DNA of 56,766 bases, from contig SVQU01000011.1 of NCBI GenBank assembly GCA_015065165.1, positions 1 through 56,766 of the forward strand. Reading direction: 5' to 3'. The notes below the pieces were generated by a model, which saw only the letters and a program-made list of their open reading frames with translations, ran no database searches and was not told the DNA's origin. The position numbers and the translations under genes are program-made. Below, one piece after another: positions 24,489-32,462 of this stretch; position 1 is the stretch's first letter; each line of letters begins with the position of its first letter. Origin of the DNA: Oscillospiraceae bacterium. GTDB taxonomy: Bacteria; Bacillota; Clostridia; Oscillospirales; CAG-382.

Positions 24489-26501
24489 ATGAAAAAACAG
24501 GTTCGCATTTTAACCTCTCTTTTGTTGGTTCTTGCCTTTGCTTTTATGATATTGCCCTTTGCGGCATATCAAACCAACGCCGCACCACTGCCATCCCCCT
24601 CGGTTATCGACGGCTATGAAAACGTATGCTTGACATATCATTTCCGTCCCGACAGCGCCAGTTACGTGCGTCAAACAGCCGAGGACCTCCTTCCTTACGT
24701 TGCCTATCTCGGTACAGACGGCGAAATATTGGACTTTTTCTTTGACAGCTATTTGTTCCTGCCTTGGAACACCACAGGTCCCTCCGGCGCAACTATGCAC
24801 GGCGGTACCAATAATCCCACTGTTGCTTACGACTGGACGTCTTACGTAGACGACGTTTTCTGGTATAACCGAAACGTTAACGCTCTGAATACTGCTATGG
24901 GGCAGGCAAAGGCGGCTTTGAATAACGACACCGAAAAAGCAGGTGTATTTTTCTCGATTCTTTATCCTGCACACAACCAGACAAACTTTGGTTCCTTGGG
25001 CGGAAAAGAACTTAACCTTTCCAAGCAGGAAGACCGCGAATACGCCATAAAGTGGATAATCGACGAGCAATTAAACCGATTTAACGAAAACGGATATGAA
25101 CATTTGGATTTGGTTGGCTTCTATTGGCTGGAGGAGGAAATTTACTCCACTTACGATAAAGCTATGATGCAGTATGCTTCCGAATATCTTCATTCCTTGG
25201 GTTTGAAATTCATTTGGATTCCTTGGTATCAAGCTCCCGGTTATAACAAATGGGAATCTTATGGCTTCGATTTGGCGTGCTTGCAGCCTAACGAAATTTG
25301 GAAATCTTCTCCCATACCCAACCGCGCTTACGATTGTGCATCCCTTTGTAAATCCTACGGGATGAGTATGCAGATAGAAACCCGACACGAAACGGCACAG
25401 CAGCATTATTTCGACAGATATATCAAATATCTCCACAGCGGTTTGAAGAACGGATTGATGGATTCTGTTAAGTTCTATTACCAAGACGGTAAGCCTGCGG
25501 TTTACCACGAAGCCTGCTATTCCGACAACCCATTGTTCCGTTCGGTTTACGACCTTACCTATCGATACGCCAAGGGAATCTTGACCGAAGAGGATTTGGG
25601 CTTTAAAGAACCCGAACCCTTTGCGCTTCCCGAAAACGTCGATTGGGTTTCCTACGGCAAAACCTATACGGGTTGCCGTTCCTATACCGACGGTAACGGT
25701 ATGGATTATCAGCAGGTCAGCGGCAAGGAGTTGACCGATGGGGAATTGGGCAGCACTATCGCAGGTACAGAATGGCACGCCTACCATAAATCCATTCTGG
25801 ACGATGACGGCAGAATGAGCACCACAATTGATTTGGGTGAGGTTTACACAGGCTTAACCCACGTTATGGCTCAGTTTAATATTCATCATCCCTACAATAT
25901 CGGTATCCCGCGTGATATGAGGCTTTATATCTCCGAGGACGGCGAGAATTTTACCCTTCTCACAATCCCTACGGTTAAAAAGTGCGGCGACGAGGCGTAT
26001 ATCGAATACCTACCCAAAACACCTTTTAATGCAAGATACGTAAAAATGTCTTTCATCAACACCAGTCCGTATAATTTCGTTTTCTGCTCGGAATTTTTGG
26101 TTGGCATAGAGATAGATGAACCCGATCCCGCCCCTTCTGTTCCTACCGATGACGAAGTAGATCCCGATTCCTCCGATATCGTAGATTCCTCCGACATCGT
26201 AGATTCCTCCGACATTGAAGACTCCTCCGATATCGAAGATTCCTCCGACATTGAAGATTCCTCCGACGAATCCGACAACTCCGACATAACCGACCCCGAA
26301 CCCGAAAAGGTTAACAAGGGCGACATTGACGGCGACAGCGATATCGATTCTATGGACTATCTCTATCTTAAGAGAGTATACTTCAGCCAGTATAAGGTTG
26401 ACGACATTACAATAGGCGATATCGATAACGACGGAGTAATCACCAGTATGGATTATCTCTATCTTAAGAGAGTATACTTCAGTCAGTACGTGATTGCATA
26501 A
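24489..26501 (+). CDS. Secreted DUF4855 protein with F5/8-type module, Ser/Asp linker and dockerin
   Basis: 670 residues from the ATG at 24489 (GAGGAGA upstream). A signal peptide (about 1-35) precedes a DUF4855-type domain at about 37-385: VCLTYHFRPDSASY, FFFDSYLFLPW, WIIDEQLNRFN, LVGFYWLEEEIY and FIWIPWYQAPG. The pattern looks like a TIM-barrel glycosidase, and Glu residues in YWLEEE are candidate catalytic groups. The activity is not known to me. A discoidin-like module (about 390-550) and a linker of DSSDIV/DSSDIE repeats follow. The C-terminal dockerin (611-670) has GDIDGDSDIDSMDYLYLKR and GDIDNDGVITSMDYLYLKR, the same class as the cohesin-like protein. It would act on host or plant glycans outside the cell. 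Confidence 0.8.
   Translation: MKKQVRILTSLLLVLAFAFMILPFAAYQTNAAPLPSPSVIDGYENVCLTYHFRPDSASYVRQTAEDLLPYVAYLGTDGEILDFFFDSYLFLPWNTTGPSGATMHGGTNNPTVAYDWTSYVDDVFWYNRNVNALNTAMGQAKAALNNDTEKAGVFFSILYPAHNQTNFGSLGGKELNLSKQEDREYAIKWIIDEQLNRFNENGYEHLDLVGFYWLEEEIYSTYDKAMMQYASEYLHSLGLKFIWIPWYQAPGYNKWESYGFDLACLQPNEIWKSSPIPNRAYDCASLCKSYGMSMQIETRHETAQQHYFDRYIKYLHSGLKNGLMDSVKFYYQDGKPAVYHEACYSDNPLFRSVYDLTYRYAKGILTEEDLGFKEPEPFALPENVDWVSYGKTYTGCRSYTDGNGMDYQQVSGKELTDGELGSTIAGTEWHAYHKSILDDDGRMSTTIDLGEVYTGLTHVMAQFNIHHPYNIGIPRDMRLYISEDGENFTLLTIPTVKKCGDEAYIEYLPKTPFNARYVKMSFINTSPYNFVFCSEFLVGIEIDEPDPAPSVPTDDEVDPDSSDIVDSSDIVDSSDIEDSSDIEDSSDIEDSSDESDNSDITDPEPEKVNKGDIDGDSDIDSMDYLYLKRVYFSQYKVDDITIGDIDNDGVITSMDYLYLKRVYFSQYVIA
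26164..26280 (+). repeat. 18-bp tandem repeats coding a Ser/Asp linker
   Basis: Six units of the pattern GATTCCTCCGA(C/T)AT(C/T)G(T/A)A encode DSSDIV or DSSDIE, between the F5/8-type module and the dockerin. Confidence 0.75.
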
Positions 26502-26533
26502 AGGGTTCGCTGTAAATTTATTTACACAATAAT

Positions 26534-26575
26534 AAAGGACAGAGTTTTTTGCCTCTGTCCTTTTTCTATATATCT
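26534..26575. terminator. Shared bidirectional terminator between the DUF4855 and ylmC-like genes
   Basis: AAAGGACAGAG (26534-26544) pairs with CTCTGTCCTTT (26553-26563), with T-runs on the + side and A-runs on the other. It ends the convergent DUF4855 (+) and ylmC-like (-) transcripts. Confidence 0.8.
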
Positions 26576-26576
26576 A

Positions 26577-26831
26577 TCACTTTTGCAAGCCCAACAAATC
26601 GCCCCGAACCTTAACCAAAACCGTGTCCTTGCCGATGCGCTCGATATCGCACCAAGGGATAACAATGCGGTTTTTCGCCGAGAGGGAGGCAAGAATCCCG
26701 TTTCCGGGCAAAACAATTGCGGTAATTTCTCCCGAGCAGGAATTAAACTCTATATCGCAAACACATCCCAACAAACTTCCGTCCTTGATATTGATAACCT
26801 CTTTGTTTCGCAATTCGGAAAAGGATGACAT
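26577..26831 (-). CDS. YlmC/YmxH-family sporulation protein (PRC-barrel)
   Basis: 84 residues if it starts at 26831, giving MSSFSELRNKEVINIKDGSLLGCVCDIEF..., the conserved opening of the YlmC/YmxH group, a small PRC-barrel fold found in spore formers and of unclear function. The frame extends to an ATG at 26855 that overlaps spoIVA, but the family start and spacing favour 26831. No strong ribosome site is visible, so the start is uncertain. It lies 8 bases after spoIVA on the same strand, so the two are probably co-transcribed during sporulation. The C-terminus IPWCDIERIGKDTVLVKVRG matches the family. Confidence 0.8.
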   Translation of the reverse strand: MSSFSELRNKEVINIKDGSLLGCVCDIEFNSCSGEITAIVLPGNGILASLSAKNRIVIPWCDIERIGKDTVLVKVRGDLLGLQK

Positions 26832-26839
26832 CACCGAAA

Positions 26840-28315
26840 TCAAAGCAGAATGCATATCAAGCCGCCGCTGCCTTCGTTAATAATCCGCTGAATCGTCCCC
26901 GCGATTTTTGCCCTTGCATCGTCGGGCATATGGGCAAGCTTGCTGTTCAATCCTTCGCTTACAAGCTCGTGAAGTGATTTGCCGAACATATTGGATTCCC
27001 AAATGGCTCTGGGGTCCTCCTCGAACTCTTTAAGTAAAAAGCTAACCAATTCCTCGCTTTGGCTTTCTGTGCCCACAATGGGGTTCACCTCTGTTTCGAT
27101 GTCCGCCTTCATCATATGTATAGATGGGGCGCTGGCTTTAAGCTTCACACCGTAACCGCCGGGCTGTTTAACAATTTCGGGTTCTTCCAAGGTTAGGTCA
27201 TCGATAGAGGGCATAACAATGCCGTATCCGTCGTTCATAACGTCATCAATTGCGCTTGCCACCTTATCGTATTTTTTCTTTACCTCCGAAAGCTCGGTCA
27301 TAATGGAAAGCAAAGCCTTTTCGTTCTCGATATCAAACCCGCTTTTTTCGCCGAGAATGTTATAAAAAATTCTGTCGGGAATAGTTACGTCGATTTTCGC
27401 GCTGCCGCTGCCCAAATCCAATTTCTCAAGCCTTGCTCCGATTTCGCTGTCGGGTGCAAATGCGGTTGCTGCGTCCCGAATTTCACCAACACGCTTTAAA
27501 GAGCAAACCGAACTTTCGATTTCGCCGTAGATGTGCTTTTTCAGCTCGTCATTGTCGTCAAGTATGTCTATCCAGCTTGGCAAAGCAAAGCGTACTTCTT
27601 TGACGGGGAATTCATAAAGCAACCCGCGCAAAATGTCCTTTATGTCGCCCTCGCTAAGCTCAAGACAGTTTAAAGGCAAAACGGGCACGTCGTATTCCTG
27701 CTCTAAAGCGTCGGCAAGATTTCTCGATGCTTGGCTGTTGGGGTTAAGACAGTTCAAAACCACCACAAAGGGCTTGCTTATGGCTTTCAATTCCGAAACA
27801 ACCCTTCTTTCGGCTTCTTCGTATGCATCTCTGGGTAGCTCGCCCACCGTGCCGTCGGTGGTAACCACAATGCCCACGGTGGAATGCTCGTCAATAACCT
27901 TTCGTGTGCCGGTTTCGGCGGCGGCTTCAAAGGGAAGGGGAGTTTCCGACCAAGGTGTCATAACCATTCTCGGCTGTCCGTCCTCAATTAAACCCATTGC
28001 GCCGGGGACAATGTAACCTACACAGTCGATAAGCTTAACCCGACATTCCGCGCCCTCGTCCAAAGGAATGGAAACTGCGTTTTCGGGAACAAACTTCGGC
28101 TCGGTGGTCATAACCGTTCTGCCCGAAGCCGATTGAGGCATTTCGTCCTTTGCCCGTTCTCTTATAGCTTCGGATTGAATGTTGGGAAGTATAACGTTTT
28201 CGGTGAACCGTTTTATAAGCGTGGATTTACCCGTTCTCACAGGGCCTACCACACCGATATAAATATCTCCGCCGGTTCGGGTGGCGATATCGCTGTATAT
28301 ACCCATATCTGTCAT
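26840..28315 (-). CDS. spoIVA: Stage IV sporulation protein A (spore coat base-layer ATPase)
   Basis: 491 residues, the normal size. SpoIVA polymerises with ATP hydrolysis on the forespore surface to form the base of the spore coat. The conserved opening IYSDIATRTGGDIYIGVVGPVRTGKST contains Walker A at about 24-32. The Walker B-like LIDCVGY, the TDGTVGELPRDAY segment and a C-terminal half with FGKSLHELVSEGL and GGLICILL, as in other SpoIVA proteins, follow. It is transcribed toward the ylmC-like gene and is divergent from pfkA. Expression is expected in the mother cell (sigma E), but no such promoter is evident. Confidence 0.97.
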   Translation of the reverse strand: MTDMGIYSDIATRTGGDIYIGVVGPVRTGKSTLIKRFTENVILPNIQSEAIRERAKDEMPQSASGRTVMTTEPKFVPENAVSIPLDEGAECRVKLIDCVGYIVPGAMGLIEDGQPRMVMTPWSETPLPFEAAAETGTRKVIDEHSTVGIVVTTDGTVGELPRDAYEEAERRVVSELKAISKPFVVVLNCLNPNSQASRNLADALEQEYDVPVLPLNCLELSEGDIKDILRGLLYEFPVKEVRFALPSWIDILDDNDELKKHIYGEIESSVCSLKRVGEIRDAATAFAPDSEIGARLEKLDLGSGSAKIDVTIPDRIFYNILGEKSGFDIENEKALLSIMTELSEVKKKYDKVASAIDDVMNDGYGIVMPSIDDLTLEEPEIVKQPGGYGVKLKASAPSIHMMKADIETEVNPIVGTESQSEELVSFLLKEFEEDPRAIWESNMFGKSLHELVSEGLNSKLAHMPDDARAKIAGTIQRIINEGSGGLICILL

Positions 28316-28392
28316 AAAATTTTCCTCCTTGCGTTTTGTTATATGTTTATTCGTCAGGGCGGGGGTATAGAACTAATATTTAACTTTAATTG

Positions 28393-28421
28393 TTGACAAA
28401 AGGACTGTTTTGTGATATTTT
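28393..28421 (+). promoter_or_regulatory. Promoter of pfkA
   Basis: TTGACA (28393-28398), 17-base spacer and TATTTT (28416-28421) lie about 43 bases before the start codon. Confidence 0.5.
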
Positions 28422-28464
28422 TTACTATGTATGTAATATATGTTGTTCTTAAGGAGATATTGCT

Positions 28465-29529
28465 ATGAATAAAATCAAACGTATAGGTGTTTTAACCAGC
28501 GGCGGCGATGCCCCGGGTATGAATGCGGCTATCCGTGCCGTAACCCGTCTTGCTATATATAAAGGTATAGAGGTTATGGGTATCTATAACGGATATCAGG
28601 GCTTGATCGACGGCAATATCAAACAGCTTCACGACAGAGACGTTTCCTTTATTATAAACCGCGGCGGCACAATGCTTTATTCCGCGCGAAGCACCGAGTT
28701 TCGCGAATGGGAGGGTGTGTTGAAAGCCAAGGCGACCTGCGATAAATACGGTATCGAGGGTATCGTTACCATCGGCGGCGACGGCACGTTCCGCGGCGCG
28801 GTTGACCTTACAAATGCGGGCATTCCCTGTATCGGCATCCCCGGTACTATCGATAACGATATTGCTTCTACCGAGGCAACCATCGGCTTTGATACTGCTA
28901 TGAACACCGTTGTAGACCTTGTTGATAAACTTCGCGATACCAGTGAAAGCCATTCCCGTTGTACCGTTGTTGAGGTAATGGGCAGAGATGCAGGCGATAT
29001 CGCCTTGCAGACCTCCATCGCTTTGGGTGCGGTTACCGCGGTTATTAAAGAAATACCTACCGATTTCGACCACGTTATCGAAAAAATGATTACTGCCCGT
29101 AAAGGCGGCAAGCGTAACTTTATCATCATCACCTCCGAGGGTATGGGTAAGGATTACGGCGAAGAATTAAGCAAGATGATCGAGGCTCGCAGCGGTATCG
29201 AATCCCGCTTTGCCCGCTTGGCGCATATCCAGCGCGGCGGCGCACCCACATTGCGCGACAGAGTTCTTGCAACCCAAATGGGCTGTGCGGCGGTGGAAAG
29301 CCTTGTGGCAGGTCAGATGAAGCAGGTTATGTGCTTGCGCGGTAACAATATCGTGGCTATGGACATTTTCGACGCTCTCACTACCGATAAGCTTATGAAG
29401 GGTAAACTCACCCGCGAGGAAGAAGAGGCTATTCCTCCCAACAAGCTTTACGAAATGAAGCGTATCGTTGCCGATAAGCAGGAATATAAAAATTATCTCA
29501 ACTATATAATAGACCATATCACCCTTTGA
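28465..29529 (+). CDS. pfkA: 6-phosphofructokinase
   Basis: 354 residues. It catalyses phosphorylation of fructose 6-phosphate in glycolysis. Substrate and nucleotide motifs are clear: GVLTSGGDAPGMNAAIRA (8-25), GGDGT (104-108), PGTIDNDI (126-133) and EVMGRDAGDIAL, and HIQRGG at the C-terminal side. GGDGT rather than GGDDT suggests ATP, not pyrophosphate, as phosphoryl donor. It is about 35 residues longer than the short bacterial enzyme at the C-terminus. It has its own promoter and is followed by a terminator, so it is a single-gene unit. Confidence 0.95.
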   Translation: MNKIKRIGVLTSGGDAPGMNAAIRAVTRLAIYKGIEVMGIYNGYQGLIDGNIKQLHDRDVSFIINRGGTMLYSARSTEFREWEGVLKAKATCDKYGIEGIVTIGGDGTFRGAVDLTNAGIPCIGIPGTIDNDIASTEATIGFDTAMNTVVDLVDKLRDTSESHSRCTVVEVMGRDAGDIALQTSIALGAVTAVIKEIPTDFDHVIEKMITARKGGKRNFIIITSEGMGKDYGEELSKMIEARSGIESRFARLAHIQRGGAPTLRDRVLATQMGCAAVESLVAGQMKQVMCLRGNNIVAMDIFDALTTDKLMKGKLTREEEEAIPPNKLYEMKRIVADKQEYKNYLNYIIDHITL

Positions 29530-29551
29530 TATATGTAAAAAATTACCAACT

Positions 29552-29590
29552 AAAGAACCGCTTTTTTGTGCGGTTCTTTCTGTTTTTTTG
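29552..29590 (+). terminator. Terminator of pfkA
   Basis: AAAGAACCGC (29552-29561) pairs with GCGGTTCTTT (29570-29579) and is followed by CTGTTTTTTT. Confidence 0.9.
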
Positions 29591-29601
29591 CTTAAATAAT
29601 G

Positions 29602-29630
29602 TTGACAAAGTGTTAACGGCGTGTTATAAT
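29602..29630 (+). promoter_or_regulatory. Consensus promoter of the surface repeat protein
   Basis: TTGACA (29602-29607), a 17-base spacer and TATAAT (29625-29630), a perfect match, about 51 bases before the start codon. Confidence 0.75.
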
Positions 29631-29681
29631 TTGCACGGTATGATATAAAATCATAATACAAAAAAAGAAAGGAAAACTGTT

Positions 29682-31853
29682 ATGAAGAAAATTTTTGCAT
29701 TTCTTCTTGTTGCTGCAATGCTCGTATCTCTCTTTGCAGTAGCACCCGCAGCTGCAGACGAAAATATCGCTCTCGGCTGTTCCTATGACACCAAGGGTTA
29801 TGTAATTTCCGAAGGTCAGTGGCCCGCATCTTACAATGCAAACCTCACCGACGGCGTAGCAAAGCCTGAGCTTTCCTATGAAGCAGACGACTGGTTCGGT
29901 TTCTGCAATAGCGAAAGCGACAATCCCGTTAATGCACCTGACAAAATCGGCGCTGTTACCATCGACCTTGGCTCCTCCAAGAGCTTCAAGTCCATCAAGG
30001 TTAACACCTACGTTGGTAGCGAATCCGGTATTACCAAGCCCGTGAGAATCACCGCTTACGTTTCTGACAACAAGAGCGATTTCGAATCTCTTGGCGATTT
30101 CGAATACGGCGAAGTTGCTAACAACGTTGCTTGGGCAATCCTTAACGCTGAAGCTACCGGTAGATACGTAAAGATCGAAGTTGAACTCAGCGGTTTCTTC
30201 GCGTTCATCAACGAAATCGAAATTTACACCGGCGAATCCAGCGGCATCATTGAAGACCAGCCCGACATTCTTCCCGAATACAACGAAGCTTACGCATATG
30301 ACACCGAAGGCAACGTAGCTCTCAACAAGACCTACGACGCTAAGGGCTTCAAGTGCGGCGGCGAATGGCCCGCGAACTACATTGCACCCCTTACCGATGG
30401 TCAGGCTTGTACCGAAGTTAAATTCGACAACAACTGGTTTGCATTCTGCACCAGCGAAGGTGACTACGGCTTCAACACCAAGGACGGCGTTGGTGCTGTT
30501 ACCATCGACCTCGAAAAGGTTTACGACATCGCTTCTATCAAGGTTAACACCGCTGTTGGTGAAAACATTGAAGGCGCTGGCTTGAACACTGCTTCCAAGA
30601 TTACTGCATACATCAGCAACTCTGCTGATAGCGGCTTCACCAAACTCGGTGATCTCACCATTGGTAGCTCCGATACCAATGCAGCTTGGGCAACTCTTAA
30701 CACCACCGCTTCCGGCAGATACGTTAAGATCGAAGTAACCCTCAACGGTACCTTCGCATTCATCAACGAAATCGCTGTATATGAAGCTGCTGGTTCCGAC
30801 GTTCCTCCTGAATCTTCCGAAGTTGAATCTTCCGAAGTTGAATCTTCCGAAGTTGAATCTTCCGAAGTTGAATCTTCCGAAGTTGAATCCTCCGAAGTTG
30901 AATCCTCCGAGGTTGAATCTTCCGAAGTTGAATCTTCCGAAGTTGAATCCTCCGAAGTTGAATCTTCCGAAGTTGAATCCTCCGAGGTAGAATCTTCCGA
31001 AGTTGAATCCTCCGAGGTAGAATCCTCCGAAGTTGAATCCTCTGAAGTAGTATCCTCCGAGGTTGAATCTTCCGAAGTAGTATCTTCTGACGTTGAATCT
31101 TCCGAAGTAGTATCTTCTGATGTTGAATCTTCCGATGTTGAAACTCCTGACGTTGAATCTTCCGACATTCCCGAAGATGAGCCCGTTGAAATCACCAACG
31201 TTGCTCTTGGCAAGGATTACGACGCTGAAGGTTACAAGTGCGGCGGCGAATGGCCCGCAGACTACACCGCTGGTCTTACCGACGGTAAAGCTGCTGCTGA
31301 ACTCTCCTTCGACAACAACTGGTTCGCATTCTGCACCAGCGCAGGCGACAACGGCCTCAACGCTCCTAACGGTGTTGGTACTGTAATCATCGACCTCGGC
31401 GCTAACTACGATATCTCTGCTGTAAGAGTTAACACTCTCTTCGGTAATAACGTTGACGGCTCCGGCGTAAACAGCGCATCCAAGATCACTGCTTACGTTT
31501 CCGATTCCGAAAACGGCGAATACACCAAGATTGGCGACCTCACTGCTGACGTTAAGGAAGGCGTTGCTTGGGCAGAAACCGCAGCTAACGCAACCGGCAG
31601 ATTCGTTAAGGTTGAAGTAACTCTCAACGGTATCTTCGCATTCATCAACGAAATCGAAGTTCTCGGCGCAGAAGCAGGCAGCATCGGCGATTCCGATGTA
31701 GACGCTCCTACCGCTGACCAGCCCACCGGCGACCAGCCTACTGATGACCAGACCGATACTCCTACCGGCGATGCTTCCAGCATGATCTTCTTCGCTATCA
31801 TCGCTCTTATCGCTATCGCAGGTTCTGCAGTAGTTATCAAGACTCGTAGATAA
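29682..31853 (+). CDS. Cell-surface protein: three F5/8-like modules, long SSEVE stalk and C-terminal membrane anchor
   Basis: 723 residues. A signal peptide (about 1-25) precedes F5/8-like modules at about 27-190 and 207-370. A stalk of about 23 five-residue repeats (mostly ESSEV) at about 378-500 leads to a third F5/8-like module at about 510-665. The modules are close to one another (e.g. CGGEWPANY/CGGEWPADY, FAFINEI), and resemble the second F5/8-like module of the GH20 protein. The end is PTGD followed by a hydrophobic helix (about 700-719) and KTRR, a sorting-signal-like tail without a proper LPxTG. The gene has a perfect promoter and a strongly biased codon use, so it is probably abundant. 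Probably a glycan-binding surface protein; ligand unknown. Confidence 0.75.
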   Translation: MKKIFAFLLVAAMLVSLFAVAPAAADENIALGCSYDTKGYVISEGQWPASYNANLTDGVAKPELSYEADDWFGFCNSESDNPVNAPDKIGAVTIDLGSSKSFKSIKVNTYVGSESGITKPVRITAYVSDNKSDFESLGDFEYGEVANNVAWAILNAEATGRYVKIEVELSGFFAFINEIEIYTGESSGIIEDQPDILPEYNEAYAYDTEGNVALNKTYDAKGFKCGGEWPANYIAPLTDGQACTEVKFDNNWFAFCTSEGDYGFNTKDGVGAVTIDLEKVYDIASIKVNTAVGENIEGAGLNTASKITAYISNSADSGFTKLGDLTIGSSDTNAAWATLNTTASGRYVKIEVTLNGTFAFINEIAVYEAAGSDVPPESSEVESSEVESSEVESSEVESSEVESSEVESSEVESSEVESSEVESSEVESSEVESSEVESSEVESSEVESSEVESSEVVSSEVESSEVVSSDVESSEVVSSDVESSDVETPDVESSDIPEDEPVEITNVALGKDYDAEGYKCGGEWPADYTAGLTDGKAAAELSFDNNWFAFCTSAGDNGLNAPNGVGTVIIDLGANYDISAVRVNTLFGNNVDGSGVNSASKITAYVSDSENGEYTKIGDLTADVKEGVAWAETAANATGRFVKVEVTLNGIFAFINEIEVLGAEAGSIGDSDVDAPTADQPTGDQPTDDQTDTPTGDASSMIFFAIIALIAIAGSAVVIKTRR
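30810..31167 (+). repeat. 15-bp tandem repeat array encoding the SSEVE stalk
   Basis: About 23 copies of a 15-base unit close to GAATCTTCCGAAGTT, with small variants (GTATCCTCCGAGGTT, GATGTTGAATCTTCC) increasing toward the 3' end. The most uniform copies are at the 5' side, which suggests recent slippage. This is a tandem repeat inside a coding region, not a CRISPR. Confidence 0.9.
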
Positions 31854-31876
31854 GTTTTAAATAACTTGCTATAATA

Positions 31877-31909
31877 CAAAGGCGGCTTCAAGCCGCCTTT
31901 GTTTGTTTT
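31877..31909 (+). terminator. Terminator of the surface repeat protein
   Basis: CAAAGGCGGCT-TCA-AGCCGCCTTTG (31877-31901) is a perfect 11-bp stem followed by TTTGTTTT. Confidence 0.9.
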
Positions 31910-32070
31910 GTTGGATAGCCGCAAAGGGTTGCGCGTTTTTTCTTGAGCGTAGAGCTTTTGAAGTCATAAGAAAGTTCAAAGAGGGCAAACGTTTCTTGTT
32001 GATACATTCGTTTTGGACATATATAACAAAAAACATCTGCGCAAAATGTGATAAATGTAAAAAATCACAA

Positions 32071-32099
32071 TTGAATTTCAGTTTCCTCTTTGATATAAT
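32071..32099 (+). promoter_or_regulatory. Promoter of the small acidic protein
   Basis: TTGAAT (32071-32076), 17-base spacer and TATAAT (32094-32099), about 59 bases before the start codon. The rest of the 304-base gap (31854-32157) holds the terminator above and no gene that I can support. Confidence 0.55.
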
Positions 32100-32157
32100 A
32101 AGTACGTATACAGATACCGTGTTTTATTATATATAAAAAGGATAGGGTGTTGCAGAT

Positions 32158-32343
32158 ATGAAAAAAGAATATGTTGCTCCCGCACTTGATATAATCGAAT
32201 TCGATCTTGCCGATATCATCACACACTCCAACGCGGGCGAGGGCGAGGATAATTCGGACGGTCCTATCATCGGACCTAAACCCAGAAATAAAGTGGCTTC
32301 TTTCTCTACAAAAGGATTATTCACTCCTAACGTTGAAGAATAA
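32158..32343 (+). CDS. Small acidic hypothetical protein (61 residues)
   Basis: Its layout is MKKEYVAPALDIIEFDLADIITHS, then an acidic Gly-rich stretch (GEGEDNSDGP) and a short basic/hydrophobic tail. The opening (MKKxYxxPxxExxxFDxxDVIT type) is one I have seen on many short clostridial open frames, but it has no assigned function that I know. It has its own promoter and a good terminator, so it is a genuine single-gene unit. No signal peptide or RiPP-type core is apparent. It could be a leader-type peptide or a surface-associated or regulatory small protein; I cannot choose. Confidence 0.65.
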   Translation: MKKEYVAPALDIIEFDLADIITHSNAGEGEDNSDGPIIGPKPRNKVASFSTKGLFTPNVEE

Positions 32344-32354
32344 TTTAAAAACCG

Positions 32355-32386
32355 ACAGCCGATTTTTCGGCTGTTTTTCTTTTTCT
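32355..32386 (+). terminator. Terminator of the small acidic protein
   Basis: ACAGCCG pairs with CGGCTGT around an AT-rich loop and is followed by TTTTCTTTTTCT. Confidence 0.85.
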
Positions 32387-32403
32387 AAAAAATGCCAATC
32401 TAA

Positions 32404-32432
32404 TTGACACCATAACCTAAGTGTGATATAAT
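32404..32432 (+). promoter_or_regulatory. Promoter of rlmB
   Basis: TTGACA (32404-32409), 17-base spacer and TATAAT (32427-32432), about 30 bases before the start codon. A perfect match. Confidence 0.75.
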
Positions 32433-32462
32433 ATTTTGGAATATTAGTTTGGAGTAATTTCG

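Noticed and set aside
30810..31167. 15-bp repeat array read as a possible CRISPR
   Set aside because: The units are contiguous with no spacers and keep the reading frame of a coding region.
30521..31213. Open frame with Ser-Thr-Glu-Asp repeats on the minus strand
   Set aside because: It is the complement of the 15-bp array that encodes the SSEVE stalk on the + strand.
31822..31853. Canonical LPxTG sorting signal at the end of the SSEVE protein
   Set aside because: The tail reads TPTGD before the hydrophobic helix, so the LPxTG or NPxTG pattern is not met; recorded as a sorting-like tail only.
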